Below are positions 1 through 12,261 of a DNA stretch of 64,000 bases, in pieces; position 1 is the first letter of the stretch; the number at the start of each line of letters is the position of its first letter. Source of the DNA: Symbiodinium natans (taxonomy: Eukaryota; Sar; Dinophyceae; Suessiales; Symbiodiniaceae); the NCBI GenBank assembly GCA_905221605.1, contig CAJNDS010000416.1, positions 1 to 64,000 of the forward strand, read 5' to 3'. Position numbers and translations under genes: made by a program. Under the pieces are notes generated by a model. That model was not told the DNA's origin. It searched no databases and saw only the letters and a list, made by a program, of their open reading frames with translations.

Positions 1-600
1 ACACACACAACACACACAACACACACAACACCCACAACACGCACACAACACACACAACACACACAACACACACACAACACACACAACACACACAACACAC
101 ACACACACAACACACACAGCACACACAACACACACACACACACACACACCACACACACAACACACACACACACACCACACACACACACGCACCACGCACA
201 CACGCCCACACGCAACACGCACACACGCACACACGCACACACGCACACACGCACACACGCACACACGCACACACGCACACACGCACACACGCACACACGC
301 ACACGCACACACGCACACACGCACACACGCACACACGCACACACGCACACACGCACACACGCACACACGCACACACGCACACACGCACACACGCACACAC
401 GCACACACGCACACACGCACACACGCACACACGCACACACGCACACACGCACACACGCACACACGCACACACGCACACACGCACACACGCACACACGCAC
501 ACACGCGCACACGCACACGCACACGCACTCACGCGCACGCACACGCACACGCACACACTCGCGCACGCGCTCACGCGCACGCGCGCGCGCACACACGCAA
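1..600. repeat. CA-rich microsatellite
   Basis: The stretch begins as (AC)n with AACAC variants. From about 190 it becomes a very regular 8-bp array of CACACACG, then degrades into CG-rich variants near 520-595. No gene is visible in it. Confidence 0.97.
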
Positions 601-792
601 CCTGAAACCTCAGATGCCGCTCTCTCCGAAACCTGCCACGGACGTGTCCTCGGAGTGTCTGGCCTCCATGGAGCTGAGCCGAGCTTCCTGAGCGTACGCT
701 GGGTGCCGGAGCGCACGTAGATTTCTGAGCTCTTGGGGAAGTGTCACGCGGTGCACAATATTGCACAACATAATGGGATACAATGGGTTTCG

Positions 793-1135
793 CACCAGGC
801 GTGCATCAATTTTGTCCATGTGCTGCTCCAGCTCCTGCGAAAGCTGGTGAGACATCAGACATTGGTCACAAATCATCACAAAAGGTTCGTGCACGTCGCA
901 GGGGCGAAACACAGTATCCGCAGCTACCTCACCACATGCGCAATCAAGATCTTTCCTACAGCGTGGTTGCATGGCAGAAACGAGAAGACAAAGCGTGGCA
1001 CAAAGGCATGACAATGACAGCACACTCCTCCTTGTCTTCATCACAGCGTCGTTGCAACGAGGCCACGAGGACAGAAACACGTTCGGCCAGCTGTGCAATC
1101 TGCCGGCTGACAAAAGCTTGGGGGCTTCCGACGGA
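793..1135 (-). CDS. coding-like exons, unknown product
   Basis: Two adjacent minus-strand segments in different frames read like real protein. The first (about 975-1129) is helix-rich, with AQLAERVSVLVASLQRR followed by an acidic patch. The second (about 793-960) is cysteine-rich, with CDVHEPFVMICDQC and then a charged helix. A frame change between them suggests a splice junction near 960-975. They lie downstream of the channel-like exons on the same strand, so they could be its 3' end or a separate gene. No family was recognised. Confidence 0.3.
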
Positions 1136-2354
1136 GTTCCAAGGATCTGTTGGGAGAGGTGATGAGAGGTGTGCAAACTTGTGCAGAGGGCGTTCCCGTG
1201 AAGAGACATGAAAAAACGAACTCAAATGAAGCGTCAGCTTGGGCCGTCTTGGGCCTTCGCCTCGGCTGTGCCTGCCAAGGGAATCTGCACCAAAGCAGCA
1301 GCCTCGTGGAAACATGCTCCGCATTGCTCCGCAGAAACGTCTGGCAAAGAAAGCACGGCCTGGATGCTGACTGCAAGGTGCCCACAAAAAAAGAGCAGAT
1401 CGGCAACACAGGTCGTGCGAATTTTGCAATACAGCTCTCTCCGCGTCAAGCAGCAGCTTCAGCTGCGCTGAGCAACATGTGGTAAATGCTGACCTCGTGA
1501 TACCATCCACTTGCTGGATGCTACTGCGACTTAGCCGACGAACATCGCATGCGCTTCTGCATGCCCTTTCTTCCAAGGTGGTGCGGAGCACCACAGCACT
1601 TTGGCTTATGCAGACATTATCTGTGCCAAGCAAGGCACAAGAGAAACCCTGGCAGGCAACGCTCGGCCATTTCAGAACATGGAGTTCTCCAAGCACTCAC
1701 GAAGAATCCGTTGGAGCTACTCATGCCGTGGCCTTCAGTTCATGCACATTCAACCGATGCAAGCAAGCGTATCATCACCTCACTCACAACAACAGTCGGT
1801 GCGCTTGACTGCTCCCACACTCGGGCCCAAGCCATTCACTGATTTCACGGTCCTTCTTGTTGATCCCCAGCGTTTGACCTCTAGCTGCAGTCGTTGCCTC
1901 CAATCTTCTTGCCTGACAGCTTCACAAGCATTTGGCAAACTGAGCCCGTGACGGACTCGTGCAATCCACACCTCAACAGGAGACGCGGGTAAAATGTGGT
2001 AAAACATACCCTTTCAGGTCCGAATAGTGGTACGGCTAAGGGCTGCTTAGTCTTAGAACGAACTGATTCACTATTGGCTGGGATCGCTCTCGATGTCTCG
2101 AGGTCAGAGTACATGTCAGGTTACTCAGTCTGAACGGGCAACAGCGAGCGATGTGTGCAAGGCACCTGTCGGCCAATGGCTTGAATAATGCAAGAAATGA
2201 AGAGCTCTGCCGCAGTGTGTGCAGAAGTATGCGAGGCAGTCAGCAAAAAACCTATGGCAAGTCCTACGTAGTTCCTCCAAGTTCCAGACGGTCGAAAAGG
2301 CTTCGAGAGCTCTTGCTGGGAAAGACTGGGTCTGCCTGCCAAATGAGACTGCGA
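1136..2354. other. no gene resolved
   Basis: Apart from scattered short frames on both strands, nothing here could be tied to a conserved motif. It is probably intron or intergenic sequence. Confidence 0.4.
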
Positions 2355-2640
2355 GCCATCCCCTAAAGGCCCTCGCGTCAACCCCAAAGATGCAGCTATC
2401 GACATCAAGAACATTTCGCATGTTCCCTCTTCGTCTCTAGGCAACCCTCGCACGGTTCCTCTGAATATGTCATAGACACTACAGAGACAAGAACGCTGCT
2501 TCGGTACCATGCCTCAGCCCGAGCCCAGACAAATACAGCCGGACACAGCCCATAGACAAGCACAACAAAACTCGACTCCTGTGCAAGCTCAAAGTCGTCC
2601 ATCTGCTCCTCATGCACTCTGCACCACTTGCTCCGCATGG
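2355..2640 (-). CDS. coding-like exons, unknown product
   Basis: Two minus-strand pieces look coding. One near 2570-2638 is charged (KWCRVHEEQMDDFELAQES). The other near 2355-2421 begins MRNVLDVDSCIFGVDARAF. They follow the membrane-protein exons on the same strand and may be part of the same gene. No family is recognised and boundaries are not resolved. Confidence 0.3.
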
Positions 2641-2889
2641 TCGGCTTGAAAAACCAGGCGTAACTCCTCAGACTGCAGTTCTCTGCAGAGTCCCCTTAGG
2701 ACACATAAGAACCCGAAATTACCACAATAAACAGATCTGAAACACTTCTGCACCGCAATAACACCACTCACCGCTCCGCCATAGCACAAGCAGCCGGACT
2801 GCTGACAGCAATTTCCAGAAAGACCTCTTCTCAGACTACTCCTTCATACCTGTCTCCCTTTTCCGACCCAACTCGAAGACCCTGAGGTT

Positions 2890-4800
2890 GGGGTGTGCCA
2901 AGCAGCAGCAGGGAGCCCCAGCCGATTCCCAGAATGACGAGAAAGTAATTCTCCAACTCGTCAATCCAAGTCTTGACCAAAGTGTACCTTCAGGGGGCCC
3001 CGTGCTGCCTTGTACTGAGCTTAGTTTGTCCAATCCACGCAAGCCTGTAGACCACCAAGCACTCAAGAATGCAGAACGCAATGGTGATGATTTGGCCCAT
3101 GAGGAAGTCGTCCTTTGCAACCATCAGCAGCACCAGCTGTCAAAAGACTTCCCTAGTTCCGTGAAGTGGACATGAAACATGTCAAGCATTGGCGCCGAGA
3201 GCACCCTTGAAATTCTGCATGTAATATTATATCCCTCGCTTGTGGTCTGGTTGCCAAGCTGCGGTGAAGGTGGAGTAGGGAACGCTTGGCAAATGATCCA
3301 TGATGCCTGTCTCGGAATCTGACTCACCAGAAGCCAGAAGTGCATAGAACCCTCACCAGAAATTCAGAGCGAATATCCGTTCATGTCCCCACTTTCTTCG
3401 GTGCCAAGCACGGAATACCCGTGGTTGCAAGCGTGATTCTTGCGTTTCATGGCACAATTTGGATATCATCTTAAAGTGACAGTCCGACCAAAGCACAAAC
3501 AAACCATTGCCAAAATAAGCTTACATCATTCCTAGATTCTTACGCACGCGCTTTGCATGTTCAGGGGCCAAGGGTGCGCGCTGGTTCATCTTGCAGTTCG
3601 GTTTCAGGAAGTTTGGGGTCATTTCAGGAAATTGCAGAGCTCAGCATCCACTCTCCTTTCGGATTCTTGCGCTCAGACGGAGGCAAGCACACAGTCCCAC
3701 ACCTAAACAGAACATCCGCCTGTTCTGGAGGGGCTTCTGAACGCTTATGTTCAAATCCTGCATGAGCTTTGGCGTTGTTTACCAAGGAGATTCCAATCTG
3801 ACATATGGGGGGTATAATGGGCATGTTAAAGGGCGGGATCAGTTCTATCCTCAGGCACAAACGCATTCGCTACCAAATCAACAATGTCAGGCTGCGTGCA
3901 GCCCAAGGCACCGTACTTAAACGCCACCAGAGTCAACAGTCCTCTCTTTGCTGTCGATCCGGACATTCATCTGACTCTTCTCATGTCTAGGTGCTGCTGG
4001 CCGTATTGCGAAAAACCAGCCCTTCTCGCCGACTCCTCCACCATAGACGGAAAGACGGTCACCCATGTGGTCCTGCGCGCTTGAACTCAATCGACATGGA
4101 GACATGGATAAGCAAACGGTATTGATTCTGTTGCGATCTGCGTGTGGACCTCAGTCAGCTCCACTCACCGTTGTCCCCGAGGCCTAGCATACGATCTTGA
4201 AAAGCATCATGAAGTCTTGCGCTTCTGCCCTCTCCTCTGTTGGGGGCATTGCCAACGGCGAGCAAGAGCTCAACGTAATCCTTGCGTTCCCAAGTTTCTT
4301 TGTTAAGGGAAACAAAGGGAACTGTTTTAACAGGGCTTTGCACAAGAGCGACACCTGTGCATGCTGAACATGGAGGGTGCAAACGCAACGTGGACTCTTT
4401 GTTGGATTTGTCTCTTTGCGTTGCGATTGTGGTGTCTCACTCCCAACTCCGCTTAGAGCGTGTTCTCATGGAGCACTTAGCTTCACAACTCACATCCTGT
4501 CAGCGATGTTATTGTGTTGACAACAGCAAAACTCTGCCCGGTGGCAGAGTTGAGATCACAAGGATCTGCCGCACCTCGGACAGCTTGCAAAATGCTCCAC
4601 CCTTGTTCTGCGTCATTCGTCGCATGGACTCTGCATGACTCTGCAGCTTCTTGTTCTTCGGATTCTTCAAGATGCAAAAAAGGGGGAGGCAATGATGGCC
4701 TCACAACTTGCACAAAGTCACAAAGTGGTGCTGTGGTTCTAAAATGCGGCATTGGCACGTAAAACCCATGCTTGCGCTCAATCCGCAAGCGGATTTGAAA
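2890..4800 (-). CDS. membrane protein resembling a pentameric ligand-gated ion channel (partial, spliced)
   Basis: Several short exons, in order on the minus strand, resemble the end of the ligand-binding domain and the membrane domain of Cys-loop-type channels. Exon 4751-4800 reads FQIRLRIERKHGFYVP, like the segment just before M1, and ends at a GC donor. About 4036-4074 reads MGDRLSV and about 3885-3945 reads LLTLVAFKYG, together like M2. About 3259-3318 holds LPSVPYSTF, like the M2-M3 loop. Exon 3020-3136 contains DDFLMGQIITIAFCILECL, a clear hydrophobic helix fitting M3. About 2895-2985 holds another hydrophobic stretch (YFLVILGIGWGSLLLLG), a possible M4. A further exon near 4155-4330 looks coding (NKETWERKDYVELLLAVG) and ends at a GGTGAGT donor. 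The ligand-binding part would lie upstream, beyond the satellite, and was not found with certainty. The family call rests on motif order only; another multi-pass membrane protein is possible. Confidence 0.42.
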
Positions 4801-5056
4801 CTTGGTTGCAAACGGCAGGTTGGAACCTGTCAAAGGGCTGTTCGGAAACGCGGCCTTCTCGGCCCCCCCAACCCTGACAAATCGTTGCGATCCCTCATCG
4901 CTTCCCCCTCATAATCCCTAATACTAATACTAAACCCCACCCTAATTTTTTAACCATCATTTTTCGCGAACCCTCCCGGTACCCTGCCCAATACTAAACC
5001 TGTTTGAGAATTAGGGGGGGGGGGGGGTTGAGGGCCTCCGTCCAGGGGACTACGGC
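4801..5056. other. short non-coding stretch
   Basis: It contains a few TAATACTAA/CCCTAA-like words (about 4913-4950) and a G10 run near 5017-5028. No gene is seen. Confidence 0.4.
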
Positions 5057-5157
5057 GTCCGACATGCAAGGTTGGGTTTTCGAGATGCAAAGCGCGCGCC
5101 CGAGATGCATGGCACCAAGCCGTTTGCATCTCGAAAACCCAACCTTGCATGTCGGAC
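5057..5157. repeat. perfect 35-bp inverted repeat
   Basis: Bases 5057-5091 are the exact reverse complement of 5123-5157, with a 31-base spacer (5092-5122). The right arm is also the first copy of the satellite core that follows, so the left arm is an inverted copy of the satellite at its edge. Confidence 0.9.
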
Positions 5158-7140
5158 CAGGATTCTATTATCCAGAGAAAATTCCTCCCTGTCTCTTTAC
5201 TTTTAATAGGATTTCCTCCACGGGCTCAGCAGTTTGCATCTCGAAAACCCACCTGTGCCGGTCCGACCCAGATTTTACTATTTTACTATCTTACTATTTT
5301 ACTAATTTTACGGGAAATCGGGAGTTTGCATCTCGAAAACCCAACCTTGCATGTCGGACCAGGATTCTATTATCCAGAGAAAATTCCTCCCTGTGTCTTT
5401 ACTTTTAATCGGATTTCCTCCACGGGCTCAGCAGTTTGCATCTCGAAAACCCACCTGTGCCGGTCCGACCCAGATTTTAATATTTTACTATTTTACTATT
5501 TTACTATTTTACTATTTTACTATTTTACTATTTTACTATTTTACTATTTTACTATTTTACTATTTTACTATTTTACTAATTTTACGGAAATCGGGAGTTT
5601 GCATCTCGAAAACCCAACCTTGCATGTCGGACCAGGATTCTATTATCCAGAGAAAATTCCTCCCTGTCTCTTTACTTTTAATAGGATTTCCTCCACGGGC
5701 TCAGCAGTTTGCATCTCGAAAACCCACCTGTGCCGGTCCGACCCAGATTTTACTATTTTACTATTTTACTATTTTACTAATTTTACGGGAAATCGGGAGT
5801 TTGCATCTCGAAAACCCAACCTTGCATGTCGGACCAGGATTCTATTATCCAGAGAAAATTCCTCCCTGTGTCTTTACTTTTAATTGGATTTCCTCCACGG
5901 GCTCAGCAGTTTGCATCTCGAAAACCCACCTGTGCCGGTCCGACCCAGATTTTACTATTTTACTATTTTACTGTTTTACTATTTTACTATTTTACTATTT
6001 TACTATTTTACTATTTTACTGTTTTACTATTTTACTATTTTACTATTTTACTATTTTACTAATTTTACGGGAAATCGGGAGTTTGCATCTCGAAAACCCA
6101 ACCTTGCATGTCGGACCAGGATTCTATTATCCAGAGAAAATTCCTCCCTGTCTCTTTACTTTTAATCGGATTTCCTCCACGGGCTCAGCAGTTTGCATCT
6201 CGAAAACCCACCTGTGCCGGTCCGACCCAGATTTTACTATTTTACTATTTTACTATTTTACTATTTTACTATTTTACTATTTTACTCATTTTACGGGAAA
6301 TCGGGAGTTTGCATCTCGAAAACCCAACCTTGCATGTCGGACCAGGATTCTATTATCCAGAGAAAATTCCTCCCTGTCTCTTTACTTTTAATAGGATTTC
6401 CTCCACGGGCTCAGCAGTTTGCATCTCGAAAACCCACCTGTGCCGGTCCGACCCAGATTTTACTATTTTACTATTTTACTATTTTACTATTTTACTATTT
6501 TACTATTTTACTAATTTTACTAGGTTTACGGGAAATCGGGAGTTTGCATCTCGAAAACCCAACCTTGCATGTCGGACCAGGATTATATTATCCAGAAAAA
6601 TTCCTCCCTGTGTCTTTACTTTTAATTGGATTTCCTCCACGGGCTCAGCAGTTTGCATCTCGAAAACCCACCTGTGCCGGTCCGACCCAGATTTTACTAT
6701 TTTACTATTTTACTAATTTTACGGGAATCGGGAATTTGCATCTCGAAAACCCACCTGTGCCGGTTGGACCCAGAAATTGCCCTTTTCCTGATTTCGCGCG
6801 AAATCCAGAGAAAATTCCTCCCTCTCTCTTTACTGTTAATAGGATTTCCTCCACGGGCTCAACCGTTTGCATCTCGAAAACCCACCTGTGCCGGTCCGAC
6901 CCAGATTTTACTATTTTACTATTTTACTATTTTACTATTTTACTATTTTACTATTTTACTATTTTACTAATTTTACGGGAAATCGGGAGTTTGCATCTCG
7001 AAAACCCACCTGTGCCGGTTGGACCCAGAAATTACCGCTTTTGCATCTCGAAAACCTACCTTTGCATGTCGGACCCCAAGAAAGTTTGCATCTCGAAAAC
7101 CCAACCTTGCATGTCGGACCCCCAATTTGCATGTCGGACA
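5122..7140. repeat. complex satellite array with internal 8-bp microsatellite
   Basis: Seven well-formed units start at about 5122, 5324, 5597, 5799, 6081, 6307 and 6542, followed by degenerate units to 7140. Each unit carries two related cores. One starts TTTGCATCTCGAAAACCCAA and runs into GCATGTCGGACC. The other shares the start but runs into GTGCCGGTCCGACCC. They are separated by about 70 bp and followed by a run of ACTATTTT. Unit lengths of 202, 273, 202, 282, 226 and 235 differ almost exactly by multiples of 8, so length variation comes from the ACTATTTT run. Long open frames here are translations of the repeat and not genes. Confidence 0.95.
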
Positions 7141-7164
7141 GAGGGATCCCCCGTCCTTGAGTTG

Positions 7165-7260
7165 AGCCATTAGGGTTTCGGGGTTTAGGTGATTAGGGTT
7201 TAGGGCTCAAGGCCTAGAGGGTTTAAGTAACTAGGGTTTAGGGTTTAGGGCTTGCGACTC
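7165..7260 (+). repeat. TTTAGGG-type telomere-like tract
   Basis: There are several GGGTTTAGGG words with degenerate spacers at the edge of the satellite. TTTAGGG is the plant and dinoflagellate type of telomere repeat. Here it is internal and decayed. Confidence 0.6.
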
Positions 7261-7744
7261 TCTCGACTTCGGCTTTGGGGTCTAGGCTTCGGATTTCAGG
7301 TTTCCCCAAATTTTAAATATCTTTCCGGCCGAGGCGAATTTCAGATTTAGGGGGGGAGGGAGGGGTTTTAGTCTTAGGGGGAGGGGATTGTATCTGATGC
7401 CCATGTCGTGGCCTTTGACGTCTGAGTTCGCCAGCTTCTCCCCATCATCGCATGGGTGCACAGTTGCAGGAAGCGGAGACCACTCCTGAGGTTCATGCGA
7501 CCGAACAATGCGTTCTCCCGCATGTTTCCCCTAATGCCCGGTACGCTGTCCAAGGATCTGCCAGCACGGAGGACGTCTCAATATCTAGCCTGCAAGCTGC
7601 ATGCCGCAAGATTCCGCAGCTCTTACACGTCACTACACAAACAGCTATCAAAGGCTACAACATGCAAGAAGATGCAAGATGCCAAGAACGAGTGGGGCAC
7701 TGCAGCCAGGCAGCCAGGCAACCTTCCTTATCTGACCAAACATC
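7261..7744. other. no gene resolved
   Basis: G-rich sequence near 7350-7390, then ordinary sequence with only chance open frames. Confidence 0.4.
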
Positions 7745-8150
7745 TGACAATATCTGAGATGAAAGGCTTCGCATTGCTTCGAAAACCGAGCTGCATGGAA
7801 TCGTAGAAGGTGTCGTCATCACGGTGGACACGCCACACAAAGTCTATTTGTTGCCTTAGCCGCAGACTCGCATGATCACGCATGATCTCGCATGCGACAC
7901 CGAACTCGGCAAGCTGACATCTCGCCAGGCTCAGACGCGGGCAAGCAAATCACGTGCCTGTCGAAAGGAAATTCGCTGACTGGGTACTTCTTGAACCCGG
8001 TCCTAGGCTCCGTGGACTGCTGAATGACAAGATGACAAGGGTAGACAAGATCTCAATGGTTATCCGATTGTCCTTGGATATGTTATGGCGCCAAAGCACA
8101 TCCAGAAAATCGAGCTGCCGCGCCAGAAAATGGTTCTGTTCCTCGGGCCG
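7745..8150 (-). CDS. coding-like exons, unknown product
   Basis: Two minus-strand segments look coding. One is near 8050-8153 (MRPEEQNHFLARQLDFLDVL, then WRHNISKDNR). The other is near 7770-7848 (DFVWRVHRDDDTFYDSMQLG). Both lie upstream of the channel-like exons on the same strand and could belong to its extracellular part, but no diagnostic motif was seen. Confidence 0.3.
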
Positions 8151-9334
8151 CATGTTGCACTCGAGAAGTCAGTCAAAGCAAAAATACAAAGCGATTACAG
8201 TCCACTAAGTCTACAAAGTCACAAAAGCATTTATGCCATTTATGCTTTCCAGATTTTGGCGGTGACCGAAAGCACGCGAACTGCTAGACCTCCTACAGAC
8301 TGACTCACTGCTTGCAAGCACCCAGGACCACACACACAGTAGGATCTAATGATGGTCGAATCCGAGACTCTTTATGCTGCTCTCGGTATCATTTAAATCT
8401 TTCCACACACGGGACTCCTGAACCTCCATCTGGAGGCCTGACACAAGGCAGGCTGAAGTCACAAGCACTCCAGTCGCATCGAAGAAGCATTCCACTCTGC
8501 AGCTGTTCCCATTTTGCATGTGTCGCATGCCAGCCTGGGACTCTGACGCCCGGGACGCCTCGGCAGCTTATTTCTGTGTCCTTGGTGGAAGCTTTCCGTT
8601 GCTATGGGGAAAACACAACACAATCAAGGGCGAAAGAGACAAATGTCTGAATGCGCCAAGTCTCATTCTTTGCATTGGCTGTCCGCCATGCCCACTGACA
8701 AAGCATGCGAACCTTCAATGCAATGAATGGCCTAGTCTAGTGCAGCATGACGCTGCCGGACTCCCAGAATTGACCGAGTTGAAACTACAACGAAGTTGAA
8801 TTCGTTATAACACGACAGTGCAATGGGCCTGGAATTTTCCAGTCTTCACGTCCACATGCGTCACGCCTAAAACTGCAGGAAGGATGAGCAAGACGCAGCA
8901 TTTACATGCTGCTTCCGGCACATGATGTTGTATGACAATGAAAGAGAGTGGGGCAGTGCGCCACCATGTGCCACCCAATCACGCCAGCAAAACAAAAGGA
9001 CTGAGTAACATCTAAATGATCCCACGTGTGTGTGTGTGTGTGGTTTCAAAGCAGACGCCTTGCAACTGTGAGCATGGTGTGGAAGGAATGATTTGTGTCA
9101 GTGGGTGTAGATGAAGGTGCGAGGTAGGAGGTGCGGGTGCGGGGTGCACTGTGGGTTGGGTCCTTGGTGGGTTGGAATCAAGCATGCAGCTGGCGAAGAT
9201 GCTAATCACTCAGGACAAAGCGAGACAGCGTTCCGATTCTTGTGTCTGGAGGTTTGTTATGTAGTTTGTAAGCAGCTGAACTGACACTTCCTGGATCCCC
9301 GTCAAGAAGGAGCAAGTGCTACTGCAGTTCCGTG
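8151..9334. other. no gene resolved
   Basis: A GT dinucleotide run sits at about 9027-9042. Otherwise there are only short chance frames. Confidence 0.4.
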
Positions 9335-9430
9335 GACAACAAGCCCTTGCGCGCATCTTCCGATTCACTACCATGCTCTAGTACCTCGTCCAGTTTTTCC
9401 TTGCTTGCTTCTGTCCCCACTGCTTCAGTC
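9335..9430 (-). CDS. coding-like exon, unknown product
   Basis: The minus strand reads a charged segment (ASKEKLDEVLEHGSESEDAR, then KGLLSTELQ) with good coding character. It is isolated and its gene was not identified. Confidence 0.25.
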
Positions 9431-11397
9431 CTCGATATTAGACAGGTTGCTCACTCGCGCTTTGCAGAAAACTCTGTCGCGAGTTCGCGCAACCTTGGGT
9501 GTGGGCCAATGGGCTCAGATTTCCCCTATCAGCAAGCCACTGTAATCGATAATCATGAAAACATCACAAAGGGCAGAGATAAACAAATGAAGCCGTGTCG
9601 AAATGACCTTGTCTTGCGGTACCTCTCGAAGCAATCAAGGCACCTCCGGCTCCGGGCTGTTGGAGCCTCTTGCCCTCGGCTCATGGTCATCGCCGTCTGT
9701 TCGGTGCTGCGGATTTGTCTCGCAATGTGCAATTCAAGCCCTTTTTAGGCTGCAGGATTTCAATCGTTCTCAAAGCATTCCATACGGCAACGACTCAGCG
9801 GCACTGAGCCGGTGTTCAGCCCGGAAACCCATGCCAACAGCGTTGCTTCTCCATGCCTCACGAGAGGAGCATCAGAACATGCACTCGCAAACAACGGTTG
9901 AATGGTTTGACCATACCAAGTCGCAAAATCAAAAAAACCGCCGCCAATCCTTCAAAAAGTACTGGCCTTTATGCCAGCGGCTCTGCATGCCTAGCCGAGC
10001 CAAACCCGAACCAGTCTGAACCAAGGCACATCGGCAAGTGCTCCCTTCGCAGCCAGTCCTCTCCCCTAATTCACGCGAGTCTTGCAGGAGGGGGCATATG
10101 CTGCCCGATGCCTCCTGCTCCTCGGCTTGCAGAAAAGATTCCGGTCTGCCCAGAGTCATCAGAGGTACTTTGTTGAGATGCACTCAAGCAGATGTGGCAC
10201 GAGTTGTGAAATTTGTGGAAGACGAACCCTCTATCAAAAGCTTACTTCATGAGCGGCTTCCATTACATTGGGTTGAACCTCTGTTTCCTCTTTGTGAAAG
10301 GATAACCGCTTCTCCTTCAAACTGTGGAAGGACAACCTCTACCTGCGGCGTATTTCAACATGAAAACATCCAAAATCTCCCTGTTATCGAAGCGGGCGCA
10401 GCACCAGCACCCCCCCCACCCCGCCGCAATGATTGTGTTTTGCTTCGGGGTCCGGGGTTTCAGAGGGAAACCTCGTGCATCCATTGATTTCTTGGCTAAG
10501 GGGCCTCTATTCCCTCTGTAGGAGTTTGATGGAACGAACCGTCAGAGAAAGAAATCCGGCAAGGCTACCCTTACAAGTCTTCACTGAATGGTCAGCAAAA
10601 GCGGGCTCCACTTCGGCCACGTGGCGCCCTTTCTTGAAACGTACGTAGTTCCGAGATCAGGACACCTAACCCCCCCTCCCTCACTGGCCCGACCCAATCG
10701 TGGGGGAGCAGACCAAGGCTCAATGACCTCGGGCACCACATCCATGAGACGTAAGGCTGCTACGAGCCGACCGCCATTGCACACTCTGGGAAAAAGCGAT
10801 AGGTTGCTGCAACTTCAGTTTGCATGCGGCTGCGATATGTGCGATATTGATGTTTGACTGTAGCCTGTCATCTGACACCACATGCTGCTTGCCTGCTCTC
10901 GCATACTCCCTCCCGGCTTCTGCAAGGCATCTGCAAGGCTACGGTCTGTCATCTACAAAATGGTGTTGCTGCTACACGACTGCAAACGAACAATGTTTAG
11001 GTATGCGCGTTGCATCACAGCATGCGCAGGCCCTTGTGAATTAGAGATCCGGCCTGTCATGTCTGGTCTGAGACAGAAAATGGGCGATGCTGTTCGATGT
11101 ACATCTACATGTCGAAACTATCTCAGTCTGAGCTGTACCGCACCGTCAAATGGTACAGTCAGTCCCCGGCTGGAGGCACAGTGAGCCTTTGTGCGACCGG
11201 CGACTGCCTGGGCCGGTCTGGAGCCCAGGCATCTATGGCTCTTGTCGCTGTGCATCAAGAGCCAACTGCAGGCGCTAGTGCACAGGACAGGCGAGGGCCG
11301 AGGGCAGTCACAACAACTGTTCCCTGCCCTTGGTGTGGGGCTTGTTAAACTAAACTCCTCCCCTCGCCCAGTCTACTCCTCGCCCATCACCCGTATG
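9431..11397. other. no gene resolved
   Basis: Mixed sequence with short C-rich tracts near 10410 and 10670. A plus-strand frame near 10180-10290 (VKFVEDEPSIKSLLHERL) looks moderately coding but has no support from neighbours. Confidence 0.35.
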
Positions 11398-11795
11398 CCA
11401 CCCCAGCGTATCCCTGGAGTGCCCAACCCCAAAGTATCCCAAAGAAACCCTAGAGTGGCCAGCGGTGCCCACTGGCATGTCTCCAGACAATCCCTGGAGT
11501 GCCCGCAGTGCCCAACCCCATGGAGTGCCCAACTTCAAAGTATCCCCAGAAAAATTCGCCTCGGCTTCCTGCCGAGAAGCGTCTGGAACAAGCAGACCCG
11601 GATCGGGCCTCCTTCCCCCTAACCCAACCCTTCCCCCATCGCGATTTTCTGAGCCACCCGCCACCCCCCCCCCCCCCCCGCCCCCCCCCCCCCCCCCAAT
11701 CGCTTGGAGGAGCTGCAAACCGACGCCGTGGAGGGTCCTGCCTCTCGGTGCTCCTACAGGGAAATTCCTCAAAAACCGGGAAATTCCTCAAACCG

Positions 11796-11852
<57 letters not shown>

Positions 11853-12105
11853 TACCCCCCCCCCCCCTACCCCCCCCCCACCCCCCCCCCCCCCGACCCC
11901 CCCCACCTCCCCCCCCACCCCCCCTTTAACGAAACCCTCTTTCCTCCTTTCCTGTCCTGGGGCCGGCCCGGCTGCCGAGGCGGCGCGCGCAAGCGTTTAC
12001 AATACCTGGAGTGCCCAACCCCACTGTGTCCCCAGAGAACCCTTGGAGTGCTCAACCCCAAGGGTATTTTCAGAGAATCCCCGGGGTGCCCCCAACCGGT
12101 TTCAC
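11398..12105. repeat. degenerate CTGGAGTGCCCAACCCC repeat around a poly-C tract
   Basis: Degenerate copies of a ro ughly 45-55 bp unit starting CTGGAGTGCCCAACCCC occur at 11412-11560 and again at 12006-12100. Between them are C runs (11665-11698 and 11797-11930) broken by single T, A or G. The long proline, glycine or valine-rich frames over the C runs are not genes. Long C runs are prone to assembly error. Confidence 0.8.
11555..11640. repeat. dispersed repeat with hairpin (copy 1)
   Basis: It begins CCTCGGCTTCCTGCCGAGA and continues AGCGTCTGGAACAAGCAGAC. A second copy lies at 27519-27600. The start can fold as a short hairpin (CTCGGC paired with GCCGAG). Confidence 0.7.
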
Positions 12106-12261
12106 AGCTTGGGCGCACTTCCTTCGCTTCAAGCATTGACCAAACAAGTCCGACGATGTGAGCGTCTATGTTCTAATGCACCCGTGGCTTGGAAGCAATG
12201 CGGTGGACTTTTTTTTACATCGAGACAAAACAACTCACAGCATTCCCGCATCACACTTCAT

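Noticed and set aside
5057-7140. CRISPR-like array
   Set aside because: Repeats and the sequences between them are both repeated, spacers are not unique, and the context is eukaryotic.
5004-7173. Open frames of 200-346 codons
   Set aside because: They translate the satellite and its ACTATTTT runs in all frames; identical peptide blocks recur with each unit.
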